In this document: positions 33,935 through 45,602 of the stretch, piece after piece
How positions within the stretch are numbered: position 1 is the first letter of the stretch
Layout: each line of letters begins with the position of its first letter
Origin: Turnera subulata
Taxonomy: Eukaryota; Streptophyta; Magnoliopsida; Malpighiales; Passifloraceae
Direction of reading: 5' to 3'
Length of the DNA stretch: 64,000 nt
Assembly: GCA_028386065.3 (NCBI GenBank)
Contig: JAKUCV010007157.1
Span: 1 to 64,000 of the forward strand
Translations under genes and position numbers: made by a program
Notes under the pieces: model-generated
What the model saw: the letters and a program-made list of their open reading frames with translations, nothing else
What the model was told of the DNA's origin: nothing
Database searches by the model: none

Positions 33935-35251
33935 ATGAGTGAGAATTATCATGCCAAAGTGCTTCGGTGGATGGTAAGTGTTCCCCCTGAGTGTCGTATA
34001 GACTTTTCGGTGCTGGGCTTGTCCAGATTGTTCAAGCTTCATGGTGTGGTGATAGAAGAGAGTCTGATTCGTGCTGCCGCCAAGTTCTGGGACAAGAGTC
34101 ACCGTGTATTCCACTTTGGCCAAGACATGATGGAGTTATGTCCCATTGTTGATGAGTTCAACGCCTTCTTGAATGCCAAATTCATAAAAGGGGTTGCCAT
34201 GGTTTCTCTTGACGATGCTGTCCTGAAGGAAGTTAGCAAATTCCTCTTTCTAACCGAAGGTCAGATCAACTTTTTTATGAATCAGAACGATCATCTGAAG
34301 CTAACCAAGAACATTGACCGATACTTCATTGGCAGCTCACAACAACATCTTAAGGAGAATTTCAATTGGAGGAAGGAACGTAATCATGCCCTCGCCCTTG
34401 TGATGACATGTGAGTTCTTACTGGTGGGATCCCCTGGTGTTTGCCCTCATCGGATTGGTGCACTGGTGGCTAGACTTTTTTATGAAAAGAGCCTAGTCCC
34501 TTTCATATTAGGCGACACTCTCAACTGTTTGGATGCTCTAGCCGACGATCACCGGGCTTCATTGACTGGCTCTCCTCTTCTACTCCAGGTGCATCTACTT
34601 GACTTCCTTTTCTTTGATTATCATTCTTTTCACCTTCCACTTTTGTTATAGTAACTTCCTCTCTTCTTGTAGATGTGGTTATGTGAGCACCTTACGTTGA
34701 TTGAGCGTCCCCAGGCTGATCCATCAAACTATGTATGTCGTGGTTGCTTAGTCTCTTTCAACACTGTTCGAGACTGGGTCTTCTATATGAAGGATCTCAA
34801 GGCTGAACAAATCACCTGGTTCTGCCGGTGGCTTGGGATGTAGGAGGTGGTCATCCGTACTCTGTGCAACGATTGGGTCGTACTCCTAGGTGTGGAAAGG
34901 TCTAAATATTATCGTCCAAGGAGGATATTAAGGCAATTTGGCATAAGCCAAACAGCTCCCTCTGATATTCTTATTCCAGTCACTGGTCCTATGAAAGCTG
35001 CTGCTCTGAAAGCTGTCAAGGGAAGTTGGGCTTTGCCTTTAAGAGAATCAACCGGCGGTCGCTTTGAGATTCATCCTCCTATGCCTTACTTAGAATGGTT
35101 GACAAGAGATGTGTCCGTTCCAGAGGGATCTTTGCGCCTTGCTAGAAAAACATTCTTGGAAGGTCCTACACCGCCCGGGTTTGAACATTCTACCAAGAAG
35201 ACCAAGGGTGGGGGTGCCGAAGCGAGTTGCAAAAGGTACAGGAAGAATTGA
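33935..35251 (+). pseudogene. Antisense ORF of the Tat-like element (plant mobile domain-like), 2 exons
   Basis: Plus-strand gene lying opposite to gag. Exon 1 (33935-34588, 218 codons) begins MSENYHAKVLRWMV and contains RLFKLHGVVIEESLIRAAAK, then FWDKSHRVFHFG and MMELCPIVDEFNAFLN. This pattern is typical of plant mobile domain / DUF7745-type proteins found in Tat elements and some host genes. An intron with clean borders (CAG|GTGCAT at 34588, TTGTAG|ATG at 34672) leads in frame to exon 2 (34673-35251), which ends in a basic tail. One TAG at 34841-34843 interrupts exon 2; otherwise the frame is open for about 411 codons. The role of the protein in the element is unknown. The domain name is by resemblance of the W...F.FG pattern, not a search. 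Confidence 0.75.
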
Positions 35252-35940
35252 ATCCTATCTAAAACAACTATCCTTCTGCATGCATAATGTATGCGAATAA
35301 ATGCGTGAACAAACTCCCTTTATCTTTTGTCAATCTTTGGACTATTGCTAATAAGAGTGGAACCAGACCCTAGTCGGGGCTTCCTACGTATTCATGGCTC
35401 ATTTTTCTTTTCTTTTTTTTTCTTTTCTTCTTTCCTTTCTCTCTCTTTTTTTTTAATGGCTCATGAAATCAGGTTCACGTAGTTCTTTTCTTTTTTGGCG
35501 TTTGTTGTTTTTTCCAAATACTCTTCTTCCATTAGCGATCATGTATTGCAAGGCCTTCACTGGGTTCTCTCCGATGGTTTCACCCATTGGATGCTTTCCA
35601 AAACCTTTGGTTGCATGGTTCCTTAGAACTTTGATGTTTTTATTGGATTAGGCCTTGATACCCTTTTACTTTTTGGAGTTCTTGTGATCCTTGTCAATAT
35701 TGTCATTTTCTTTATTAGTATCAGTCCTTGGATTAACCATTACAGATTTTTAGGGAGCTTATTCAACTCACCATATCCACACGTGTTATGCATGTATGAA
35801 AAATACTTGTCAAAAATAGTCATCAATATAAGGAAAAAAGTGCCTTTTATTAAAAGAAAATAACAAAACAACTCGTCTTCATCGATCCCCCCTTTTGAAC
35901 CATGACCTAGGCACTCAACATAAACTACTGCCGGGGTCTT
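35252..35940. other. Non-coding segment of the Tat-like element
   Basis: Downstream of the antisense ORF: a T-rich stretch (35400-35460) and no recognisable domain on either strand. In a complete element the reverse transcriptase and integrase would be expected around here. Confidence 0.5.
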
Positions 35941-38510
35941 TTAAACGACCTCCAATTCTTCAAAAGGAGTCCTACAGCCAAAGTCTTCGTCCTCTCTATC
36001 CTCAGCTTCTTCCTTTACTCCTATCTCTTCTTCCTCCTCCGGATAACAGTCGAAGAACAACTCAAATCCTGGTTTCCTAATCTTCATGATGGTGCACACC
36101 CATGGTTCCGGGAACCCACAGAAAGGAAAGTCTTCTCCCTCCTTCATAAAGTAGCCATTCAATGTTTTGAAATAGGGAACATGACAAAATCCCATTCTTG
36201 CTTCTTCTTTCGAGCCAATGTCCTTACTTGGGTCTTTTTCCTTCTACCTCTCGATCTCTGTCTCGGTTGGGACATATCCCAAACCAAAGGGTGGTTTAGC
36301 TGTACGAACCCGAGGAACCTCTAACATCCCTTGTTGTTTCTTCCCTAACCCCATGATTGGGAAATACTTCATCTTTCCCATAATCCCTATGACCGCCACA
36401 TTACCAAAAGGGTCGTAATAAGGGGGCTTACAAACCAGCTTGTCTGTCATTATAGCACCGACGGACTCAAAGACAAAACCCGACAAAGATACTTCCTCGT
36501 CTCCTTTAATTCCAAATACTGGCTTGATATTATTCTCGGTAGTTTCCCCTTTAATAGTGACTACCCCTCCTTGATAAGGAAACCGCAGCATTTGATGTAA
36601 AGTGGACGCCACAACTCGTGCTTGATGCAACCAGGGTCTCCCAAGAAGTAAGTTAAAGCTGGACGTGATGTCCATCACTTGGAATTCTATCACAAAAGGA
36701 GCAGGTCTGATGGTTACTTCTAACTTTATCATCCCTAAAACTTCCCTTCGAGCGTTATCGTATGCCCTGACCATTGTTTGAGATGGCAAGAAACCTGTGG
36801 CCCCAAATCCCAACAAACTTGCAGTTTTCAGAGGGCATAAATTCAGAGCCGATCCGTTGTCTATCAAAACCAATGGTACTTGGTTGTCTTTGACCTGGAT
36901 GGTGATGTATAATGCTTCAACATGAACTCCCCTGTCCGGACGCAAATCCTTATCAGAAAAGGATATTTGATTATCGGTTTCCACAGAGGCTATCATGTTG
37001 GCCAATGTTTCTGGTGCAGTGTCGATAGGAACATGGGCCTTGTTTAAAGTTTGAAGGACCTTCTCCCGATGTGGGCGTGAAGCCATCAGCAGACCCCAGA
37101 TCGAGATGTTTTCTTGAGTCTTCTTTAGTTGTTTAACTATCACATCTTCTTCAAGATCCGTTGCTTCTTCAGGTTCGTCTAAATGGAGGGGAGCTCTTCT
37201 TGCTATCTTTCCAGATTTGGTGATAACATCAACCTCCTCATCTGAATCTACATATTCACTGAGGTCAAGCACCAAGCATTCGTACTCAAGCACGGGTTCT
37301 GCTTCTATTACATCAATCTCCTCATGCAGGGGTAATGGATTCAGCTTGGTGTTTGGCCTCTTAGGCAAGATTATTTCATTCCTCTCTATCATGTCCTGGA
37401 TCTCAAGGGGGAGTCGGGAACAATGATCGGTAATATGTCCAGCCATCTGATGGAATTCATAGAACTTATTAGGGTCTCCCTTGAGGGGAAAATCGGGGCT
37501 TTGGTCCAAAGGTTGTAGTAAACCTTTCTCCATACACTTCTTGAGCATCTTTCCCAAGGGCATAGGGAGAGGAGTAAAATTCCTGGGCTTTGACTCGATC
37601 TGTAGTGGTGTCTGGATAGCAAAATGGTTCACCTCAATAGACCTTTTCCCTTGAGACACATTAAAGTTCCTTCTGGACGTGAAAGCGTCCACAGGGACCT
37701 TGATTTTCCCAGAGTTGATAGCATCTTCCAATTGTATCCCAGCTTCGATAAGGGCCTTGAAGTTTGCATAGTAGTTTCCGGCCATGCGATCATAATAAGC
37801 TGGTTGAAGATTCTTGATCACCATTTGCACTTGGTCCTCTTTAGTGGGCCTACTTATCATCAATGATGCTTTACTGTGCCATCTCGAGATATAGGCAGAA
37901 AAGGACTCCTGGGCCTCCTGCTTAGTTGTCTCAAGGTCCCTCTTGGTTACGTTTACTTCGCTATTGTAGCTGTATTGATTTATAAACACTTACAGATATC
38001 GTCCCACTTGCTGACCTTGCTTTCATCTAGGGTCATGAACCATTTCAAGGCTGCTCCCGATAAAGTCCTTTGGAATAGTTGAACCATCAGCTCTGGTCCT
38101 ATTCCCATGGGTTGCAACATCCTCACATAGATCTTTAGGTGGGTTGTAGGGCATCCCGTTCCATTGAATTTTTCAATATCAGGTATCTTGAACTTCTCGG
38201 GTAGCCAGGCACCAGGGAATAGGGACAAACGGTCTAAATTCCAGTCATCTTCTTTTCTCTTCATGGCCTTCAATAACTCTTCCACTCTCTTAAACCTTTC
38301 CTCATCCCCCTTGGATTCTTGTGTCGATGAGTCTTCATCTTGGATAACCACCACCTTGCTCTCACCGCCTGACTTCGACACTTGTCCCCCATCACTCCCA
38401 AGGGACACCATCTTCCCCTTCTGTAATGCCAACAACGCATCCCTAACCACTAGATCTTTCAGCAGGTCCATGGATTCCTCGGCCACATTAGCACTGTTGT
38501 CTTCACTCAT
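35941..38510 (-). pseudogene. Tat/Ogre-like gag and protease
   Basis: gag begins at 38510 (MSEDNSANVAEESMD). It includes the capsid-like piece GAALKWFMTLDESKVSKWDD, after which the frame shifts near 37985 and continues as FINQYSYNSEVNVTKRDLE. The normal zinc knuckle is reduced: KFYEFHQMAGHITDHC has lost the first cysteine. The protease follows near 36.85 kb with LIDNGSALNLCPL and NLLLGRPWLHQA. The long frame stops at 36244, and a further piece with FCHVPYFKTLNGYF and EDFPFCGFPEPW follows at 36195-35941. Apart from the one-base shift the gag-protease frame is open for more than 700 codons, so decay is recent. No reverse transcriptase follows. Confidence 0.85.
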
Positions 38511-39000
38511 CTTGCCCTAGTATTTGAAGCACGGGAATCAGAGGCTCGGTATCCCATAGACTTCCCGGTATATACTACCTCACTCGGTTTTGGGGTATAC
38601 GAGAATAAGGGGCAAAACTATTTACATTTATTTGGATCCACAACAATTAATCACTTAAAAGCACACATCACTTACTGATTCATAATACATAAGATGCTCA
38701 GGGTATGCAGCTGGTTGGGGGCCAAAAGATTACTGCTAGGGAATAGGCTGACCTACTCACATGTGATAAAAGATATTGCGTGAGGTCCAAGGCCAAATAA
38801 TCCCCATCATTGCTAAGCATCGAGAAACGGGTTCACTCAAACCACTATCGCTTAAGGAAAGTATGTAGCGGATTTGGAATCCCTCGCCCTCTTAAGGTAA
38901 AGGCTTCACATCAATTATCATGAATGCAAGGCACTTATGATGACAAATAAAAGGCACACAAGATTTAATAATTGCACAAAGCCTGTTGAACCCACTACTT

Positions 39001-39019
39001 CCCTAGTGGAGTCGACAAC
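39001..39019 (-). other. Primer binding site region of the Tat-like element
   Basis: The minus strand reads GTTGTCGACTCCACTAGGG directly after the 5' LTR. It resembles the gactcca-type primer sites of Ogre/Tat elements. The exact tRNA was not identified. Confidence 0.55.
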
Positions 39020-40527
39020 TGTGAATACCCGACCCAAAATCACTTGGGCCTATTCACCTTATCCTTTCACCTTCTTCTTCGGGTCAATCCCATAACTTTG
39101 GAGTCGCCACCCGAGTTTTATTAAGGGCAAAACTTAGGAAAAACCCTTAGATGACTCCTTTAGGCTACATGGTCATGGCAAACCAAAGTTATGGGATCGG
39201 GGGTTCGTCATAGATGGGAAGGTATTAGGCACCCATCCGTGTTGGGTCGAGGCTATGTGAAATTATGAAATGCAAGTGTGCCTGGTGCAAGGGAGCATGT
39301 GTGGAAAATAAAGAGAAGGGGAGAAGAAGAAGATTTGGCTTGTGTCCCGTTGTAAGACCGAGATTACCTACGTACCCGAGTGATCGGAGTCAAAGCCACG
39401 TAGTTCTAAACATGGCACAAATTGGCCACTTACATCATCAAAAGCATCAGCATATAATCAACAAAGATCAATCAAAAGAGAGGGCTTAGTGTTACCTCTT
39501 GTAGCCCTCCTCTAGCTCCTTTCAATGGGTTGAGTTCTACACCCACCTTCTTGCTGTTTCTAAGCTCTATGGTTGATCCTCTTCTTGACCTCTCCTTGCT
39601 GAACCTCTGCTAATGCCTCCCACAAAAATCCTCCAGAGTTTCTACCTAAAGAATGTGTTTCTAGGCTTGGTGGAGTAGAGTTTCTCCAAGCACTCAAGGC
39701 TTATAGGTGTGTATTTGAGAAAAATGTGTGATCTCTTGAAATGTGTGTGAGGGGTCCTATTTATAGTGCTCTAGGGAGCCTAGGGGCGTGGACCTGCTTA
39801 ATGGTGAAGATTATGCCCGAAAATCTGGTCCAAAACCGCGTAGGATCGAAATTAGAAACAAAATCGGAGATTTGGGCGGATCTGGGAGGACATGACCGCC
39901 GCTGCCGGTGAGATGACCGTCGGTTGCCCCGCATGTCACCCATTCTTTCCATTTTCGGACCCCCAATCCCCCTAATTCAGCCCTGATTTGATCCTACCGC
40001 GTAATTAACCCCTAATCAACCCAGAATCACTCCCCCTAAATCATTTCATAACGGATTAATTACACCTTAATGCCTATTTCATACTAAATCATGCCAAAAA
40101 CAACATTTCTACATAAATGATGATTTAACTCTGATTTTCCACGAAAATCAGAGCTAAAATTAACCTGCAAGAAATGTGTTAATGGGCTGGGTAAACCCTG
40201 GAGAGTCCATTTACTTGGATCCTTAAACCCATTCCTAACCCAAAAATGAATCATCATGTAATTGGATTAAAAACAACTAAAAGAGCCCAAACAAATGAAA
40301 TAAAATGTATCCTAATGTAAATAAACCATATTATATGTTTTACCCTAAGATTAAATCATCTCATTAATCCTAAGTTTTGGATGCTCAAAGGTTTAGATTA
40401 CCAAGTACATTAATTAAATTCTTATCATGCCTTAACTTAAAATCAAATCATCTCATTGACCTCAAGTTAAGCATGTTTGGAATCTAATTTTAGCAAAACA
40501 TTCGTGGGTCACATTTGGGCGTTCACA
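39020..40527 (-). repeat. Tat-like 5' LTR (1508 bp)
   Basis: Begins tgtgaatacccgacccaaaa, ends gggcgttcaca, and is followed by caaag. It aligns with the left LTR throughout, apart from single changes and the missing GC-rich inverted-repeat segment near 39.9 kb. Confidence 0.92.
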
Positions 40528-40532
40528 CAAAG

Positions 40533-42388
40533 TCATCCAAATCCTTGCACACACATGCATAAAACCGATCAAACTTATCACCCATAGCTACAAAGAAGCG
40601 AGTAGATTCTTAAAACAAGCATATCATTATGATAATACAAAAATGCAAAGGAAAATAAAATTCTTACCCCGAACCCATAGAAGGAGTCCTCCAGTCGGGC
40701 TTTATCGATCAACTTCTTTATATAGGAGCTCCTTTGGCCAAAAGGAGCACCTTTCGGATGTTCCGATCAGTAGGGGTCAACAACTGCTTGTCCTTACTGC
40801 TTATTAACATCCCTAGGAAACTGATGGAATTCCATGGGAAGACATCATTTCCTCTCCTTCTTTTAGGCAAAAAAAGAATTCGCTATTGAACTGGTGTGAC
40901 TCCCGCAGCGAGATGGGAATTCTAGCATTCTTCCTCTATCAGACAGAAACAAAAATTCACGAACACCGAAACCCCAATCGGGGCATCCATTACCCGGTAG
41001 AGGGATTTAAAGGCGATCATCGCATGGAAGCATCTGTGCCGATGAAATTCCCAGCAAACCAAAAATCAACCGAAAGAAAACATGCATCGGAATCCACAGA
41101 CTTCTTATATACCACCATATCCTCTAGTGGATGCTCAAACATGATTTCTGTAGGTAGCAAAAGCTAGTATGAGTACCGAGTTTGGTCCAATCTGGTTTCA
41201 CGGAACAAATCCTTTTGACTCTTGGCCGATAATTCCAGATTGTGAAAGCCAATCTACAGGCTCATTGGGGGAAGGAACTGGTCAAACTCGAGAAGGCCGA
41301 GGTTCTCCTTAAGAACGCCTTCCAACAAGGTGCTCTTATGACGCACTTTCCCTTCTTTTAGCCTTAGGTCCAGCGGTTGTGCAATTGTCATTCCAGGGGT
41401 AGAATCCCTAACAAATAGAACTAGACATTCTTTAGTGACTGACAGAGGTGAAAATGCAAAATTGCACGGGAAAGACAAAGTGTTGAAAGAAAACTTATTT
41501 TTTTCTCAAAAGCAAGGAAGGGCCAGTAAAATCAAAGTGCCGAGAATTGATAATAGCTTTTGATTCTCTGATCCTTGAGCTAAAACTAGTGATAAAAATG
41601 CATGGAAAATGGGAATCGTACACACGGCAGGTTTATGGGGTTGTTAAACACGTTTTGGGATAAGCAACAAAAGTCCAAAAATATAAAGGTCATTTTATTC
41701 GCAAGGCCCAAGTCACACTTGGACCAAAGTTATATAAACATGAAAAAAGAAACAGGAAAACAAAACAAAGCAAACTCAATCCAACGAGTCCATGAAGAGC
41801 ATCCACACATGGTCCTACTTAAGCTTTAGCGGGCTATGCCGTATTGGCAACGACATACTTTAACAAATCGAGAATCTCGCTCCTCAACTCCTGGCACCAC
41901 TATTTTAGTGAGACCAGCTCCTGTAGCACCTCTTGGTCTGTCTCTAGTGCCAGTCATATCAGTTCATACAGCTGGCCTTGCTCGTGGTTCAAGTTTTCAA
42001 ACTACACCTTCCATTTTGCCCTCTCTTGGTCGAAAGTATGCTGCTTAACCTGGCAACGTCTCTTATCTAGCACTATTTCAGCTTGCAAATGTTCCACCTC
42101 CTCTTGTAAGGCTGCGCAGTGGCCTTCCCAATTTTGAGGCATCGGGGGTGAGACTCTGAAATGAGAACTGGAGGCTGGACCACCGATATAGATCATGCGG
42201 CCACAACCTCGCATTGACCTGCTGCCCCAAGAGGTAAGGCGGTGCGCTCTAGAAGGATGTGATGGACCTTCCCCGCATTCGCGAAGGGTAACTCATTCTC
42301 GAGCACTATTGCGCATAGTCATACAATAGAGTTCATCGCCATTCAGCAAGTTCGTTGTTGGAGGCAAATCTTCCGCACACAGACACGA
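40533..42388 (-). pseudogene. Decayed minus-strand coding segment, part 1, unidentified
   Basis: Coding-like minus-strand DNA with many stops. A coiled-coil-like piece (CAALQEEVEHLQAEIVLDKR) lies near 42.05-42.11 kb and EHPLEDMVVYKKSVDSDAC near 41.1 kb. It ends at the caaag site of the Tat-like element and seems to resume at 30674. Function and family were not recognised. It is probably part of an older retroelement that received the Tat-like insertion. Confidence 0.4.
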
Positions 42389-42395
42389 GCTTTTA

Positions 42396-43463
42396 GGTAG
42401 CACCCAAACGGGTACGGGTACTCAAACGGGTACGGGTACTCAAACGGGTATGGGTATGGGTACGGGTACGGAAAACGGCAATTTCCAAAAAACCCAAAAA
42501 CGGGTACGACTAAAAAACGGCGAATAAAAAAATATATATTAAAAAATTATAAAACTAAATTTAGCTCAAATATAATATTGTATCACAATAACCACCATAT
42601 ATAATCCTATATATCCATCCTTGTATTAGCAGGTGCAAGAAAATTAATCGCCCATTATTTTCTCTGCATCTGTAACACACACATATCACAAAACTCACTA
42701 AAACTAAACCACCCACCCAAATCATCACCCGCCTCATCTTCTCCATTCTAATAATCCACCCCCTCTCTTCTTCTCTTCCTCCAATTCAAGAAAACCCATT
42801 TACCCTTTACCCCTAAAAAAGAAGGAAGAAATAGAAAAGGCAAGAAAAGAAAAGAAAAGAAATCAAGAAGCAAGATCAATCAAGAAATGTCGCCGCTAGA
42901 GGAGGAGTTGTTCCCGTCAACGCCAGGTAAGTTCAAGATCGAGAGGTCGCACAACAGCATGAACCGCCAGTTCCACCGCTGCTTCGCCTCCACCAGCACC
43001 ATGTTCCTGTGGGCCCTCCTCCTCATCGCCCTCACCGCCTCCTACCTCAGCTTCCAGAGCTTCGTCGACTCCGGCAGCCGCTACTTCTCCGCCTCCTGGG
43101 GCGGCATCCAGTGGGAGAAGCAGGTCCGCGCCTCCGCCCAGATCCACCGCAACAACGGCATGTCCGTCCTCGTCACGGGCGCCGCCGGCATCGTCGGCAC
43201 CCACATCTCCATGGCCCTCCGCAAGCGCGGCGACGGCGTCGTCGGCATCGACAACTTCAACAGCTACTACGACGTCTCCCTCAAGAAGGCCCGTACCTCG
43301 AGCGTACCTGACACGTACCCACCCGTACCCCTCACGTACCTCCCCTGTTTTCGCGTTTCTGGGACTCCCAGAGACGTTTTTTTGCCGTTTTTCACGCGTA
43401 CCAGTACTAGATACGTACCAGGTACGGGAAACGGCACCCAAACGAAGTACCCGTGCTTCCTAG
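42396..43463. mobile_element. Short TIR element carrying a captured gene fragment
   Basis: About 1.07 kb flanked by gctttta (42389-42395 and 43464-43470). The left end is ggtagcacccaaacgggtac with repeated gggtacgggtac units. The right end, read inversely, is ctaggaagcacgggtac. Both inner borders carry more acgggtac/gtaccc motifs and stretches like aaacggcaa / ttgccgttt, so the ends are inverted repeats. Between them lies the 5' part of a GAE gene. No transposase is seen. The structure is that of a Pack-type element; the superfamily is uncertain. Confidence 0.7.
42887..43289 (+). pseudogene. GAE: UDP-glucuronate 4-epimerase, captured N-terminal fragment
   Basis: The first ~134 residues of a GAE-type enzyme, which makes UDP-galacturonate for pectin in the Golgi. 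Seen are the conserved start (ELFPSTPGKFKIERS), the membrane anchor (TMFLWALLLIALTASYLSF), SWGGIQWEKQV, and the nucleotide-binding loop VTGAAGIVGTHIS (GxxGxxG). It breaks off after NFNSYYDVSLKKAR, before the catalytic serine, tyrosine and lysine, and runs into element sequence, so it cannot be an active enzyme. Codons are strikingly GC-rich at the third position, unlike every other coding sequence in the window. About 300 bases of leader-like sequence precede the ATG, so the 5' untranslated region was probably captured too. Confidence 0.88.
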
Positions 43464-43470
43464 GCTTTTA

Positions 43471-44951
43471 CAGCCCAGATGCCTAGTTCGTGTATGACGT
43501 ATGAGCGCTTGTTTATAAAAAGCGAGATTATCACGAAGTCTTAGTCCGATATACATTAGGATATCAGTAAAATGGAATGAGTAAGGCAAAAAAAAAGTCA
43601 ACAGATGCTTTATTTATCTCTAAGGTAATTTAGTGATTTGCATTACCTAGGCGTTTCCCATCTAGTGCACTTCGGATAATCAATGTGTCGTGCTGCATCC
43701 TCATCTTGATGGCAAATGTGCATTATTTGTTCTCTTGATAATTACCATGCACAACCTGAAATCCCGTCTTTGTCATGACGTCACTTCAGACACTCATCCT
43801 CACTTCCTTGTTTTTTGATGACACGGTGTCGCTTCCTCTGGACACATGTGAGGATCCAAATCCTGAACCAAACATCAATAGACTAAAAGGGCACACTGTC
43901 TCCTAGGCTAGGAAAGCTCGACTTTTCCCACCCCAGTTTGGAATTAGGGATGAGGCATAATTTATTATAATCGAATTTGAACCTAGACCGAGTATCTTGG
44001 GCCTAGATCTGTCTGTTAGGATCTTCGTGGTCCGTATCCAGTTTGAACGAAATTCTATGTCTTGCTAGATCTTTTCAGATACGCCACCTAACGGCTATTT
44101 AAGGGTGAGACTCCCTGAGTCCAAGTTACGTGACTCATTCCTAGCTTGAGCAATCCCCTCCTCTAACCCACCATATCATGCACTATGCTAACTTAAGCAT
44201 CGAAGTGTCCTCGAGATTTAAATACCCTAAGTCTCTCAAGCCCACGTGTATTCTTTATATAGGTGACATATGGATCTGGTGAATCTACAAGATAATAAAT
44301 ATAATAAATGGGCATTGAATCATTTATTACCCAACCCATATACGCACATTATACTTTATAACTAAAACAAGGAAGACTGGAATAAGTGATTTGTCTATTT
44401 TGCCATAAAAAAATTTTAATATGATAAATTTTCCCCTAATTATATTTTTATAAGTAGGCAGTCGTTGGTGCAGTGGCTTGCAACAGTCATTTTGGAAAAA
44501 CAGCCACGTAACACCTTACGCTGTGAGTATTTCACTATTACTTGAAACCGGTTATGTCTTTCCATGTTAAGAATTTAAATTGAACTTTTTTTTCTCTCTC
44601 TCATCGCTAACCTTCAAGTTTCAACAGTTCCAACAACTAAACCCAAAATTTATGGGAAATAAATTTAAAATTGTTTCATTAACCTTCCACCAACTAAACC
44701 CGAAATTTATGGGAAATAATTTAAAATTGTTTCATAATTTCCTCTCAATTATTTTTCCTTCCGTATGTTTTCTAAATCTGCTTATTTTTTTCTTTGTTCT
44801 TGGAATCTGTTGGAATCTCCCATGGCTTTTACAATTAGAGTTCCAACAAAAGTCTTAATGGATAGATGAAACCACCAAGTGAACTTGGATTGGTGGAGGA
44901 AGAAAATACATAACAAACCATAATCTAAACCAAAAATTCTATATTTATACA
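43471..44951. other. Intergenic DNA
   Basis: No gene is seen. Near 44.1 kb the sequence ggctatttaagggtgagact has a TATA-like look and may belong to an LTR remnant, but no partner was found. Confidence 0.45.
44634..44735. repeat. Two-copy 57-bp tandem repeat
   Basis: caactaaacccaaaatttat at 44634 recurs as caactaaacccgaaatttat at 44691 and continues with gggaaataa...ttgtttcat in both. Confidence 0.9.
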
Positions 44952-45331
44952 TGAAGCGCCCCGACCCGTATTTACCGTAACACAGTAAACACGTGCCGAA
45001 ACTATTCATAATGATAGAACAGACAGTACAACGTGCAAATATTATACAATAGCAACTATCAATACAACTGTCACCCACACTCGGGGACCATTATTCAATC
45101 CAAACACAGTGCTCTCAGCAGCAGCAGATAGTATCATTAATATACATATCACAGGAGATCAACAGTACAGCAATATATATCACACAGCAGCGGAAATGTA
45201 GTACAGCATCATAAGCAATAGAATAGCAGCGGAAGACTTATGCACATGCAACGGTGGTATGGATCCGGAGTCAGGTGGAGAAGAAAGCAGCAGCCATCGA
45301 ACGTCGAACCTGAACTACGGAAACAGCTTAA

Positions 45332-45380
45332 CCTACGGGATGAAACCCCGCAGGCGAGGGGTGAGTCCGAAGTGCTCACC
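45332..45380 (-). other. Conserved two-hairpin module near the LTR 3' end
   Basis: In element sense: GGTGAG (45365-45360 pairs with CTCACC at 45380-45375) around CACTTCGGA, then CCTGCGGG pairing with CCCGTAGG (positions 45354-45347 and 45339-45332). The same module is present in the right LTR near 51.69-51.74 kb and in the solo LTR at 57805-57852, where the rest of the LTR has diverged strongly. Confidence 0.8.
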
Positions 45381-45602
45381 GACCAAGGATAAACAGTGAT
45401 ATGCAAGCAACCGTAATACTTAAAAGTAAACACAGATAAGCAACAACATATCTCAACAACTGAACCAAGGCCAAAAGAATGCTTAATTATTATTACCAAT
45501 TTTATCTTCCGGGCCCCCGTCACTGGACAAGCTAGGGTCATACCTGGTTATTAATTAATTCCGGATGCTAGGTCAAGAACCAATCCACATATCAGAACAA
45601 CT

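Larger units (their letters stand above)
30680..40527 (-). mobile_element. Ty3/gypsy Tat/Ogre-like retrotransposon, lacking RT-integrase
   Basis: LTRs TGTGAATACCCGACCC...GTTCACA at 30680-32281 and 39020-40527, flanked by exact caaag (30675-30679 and 40528-40532). The element reads on the minus strand: 5' LTR (right), primer site, gag-protease (38510-36244), then only about 1 kb before an antisense ORF (33935-35251, plus strand), an 84-bp tandem array, a purine tract at the inner edge of the left LTR (minus strand ends GAGGGGCATC), and the 3' LTR (left). No reverse transcriptase, RNase H or integrase is visible, so it would depend on another element. The antisense ORF and 3' tandem repeats are traits of the Tat lineage. 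Confidence 0.88.

Noticed and set aside
43009..43441. Second plus-strand frame (100 codons) and minus-strand frame (174 codons) in the GAE fragment
   Set aside because: They are shadow frames caused by very GC-rich codons. The GAE frame explains the sequence.
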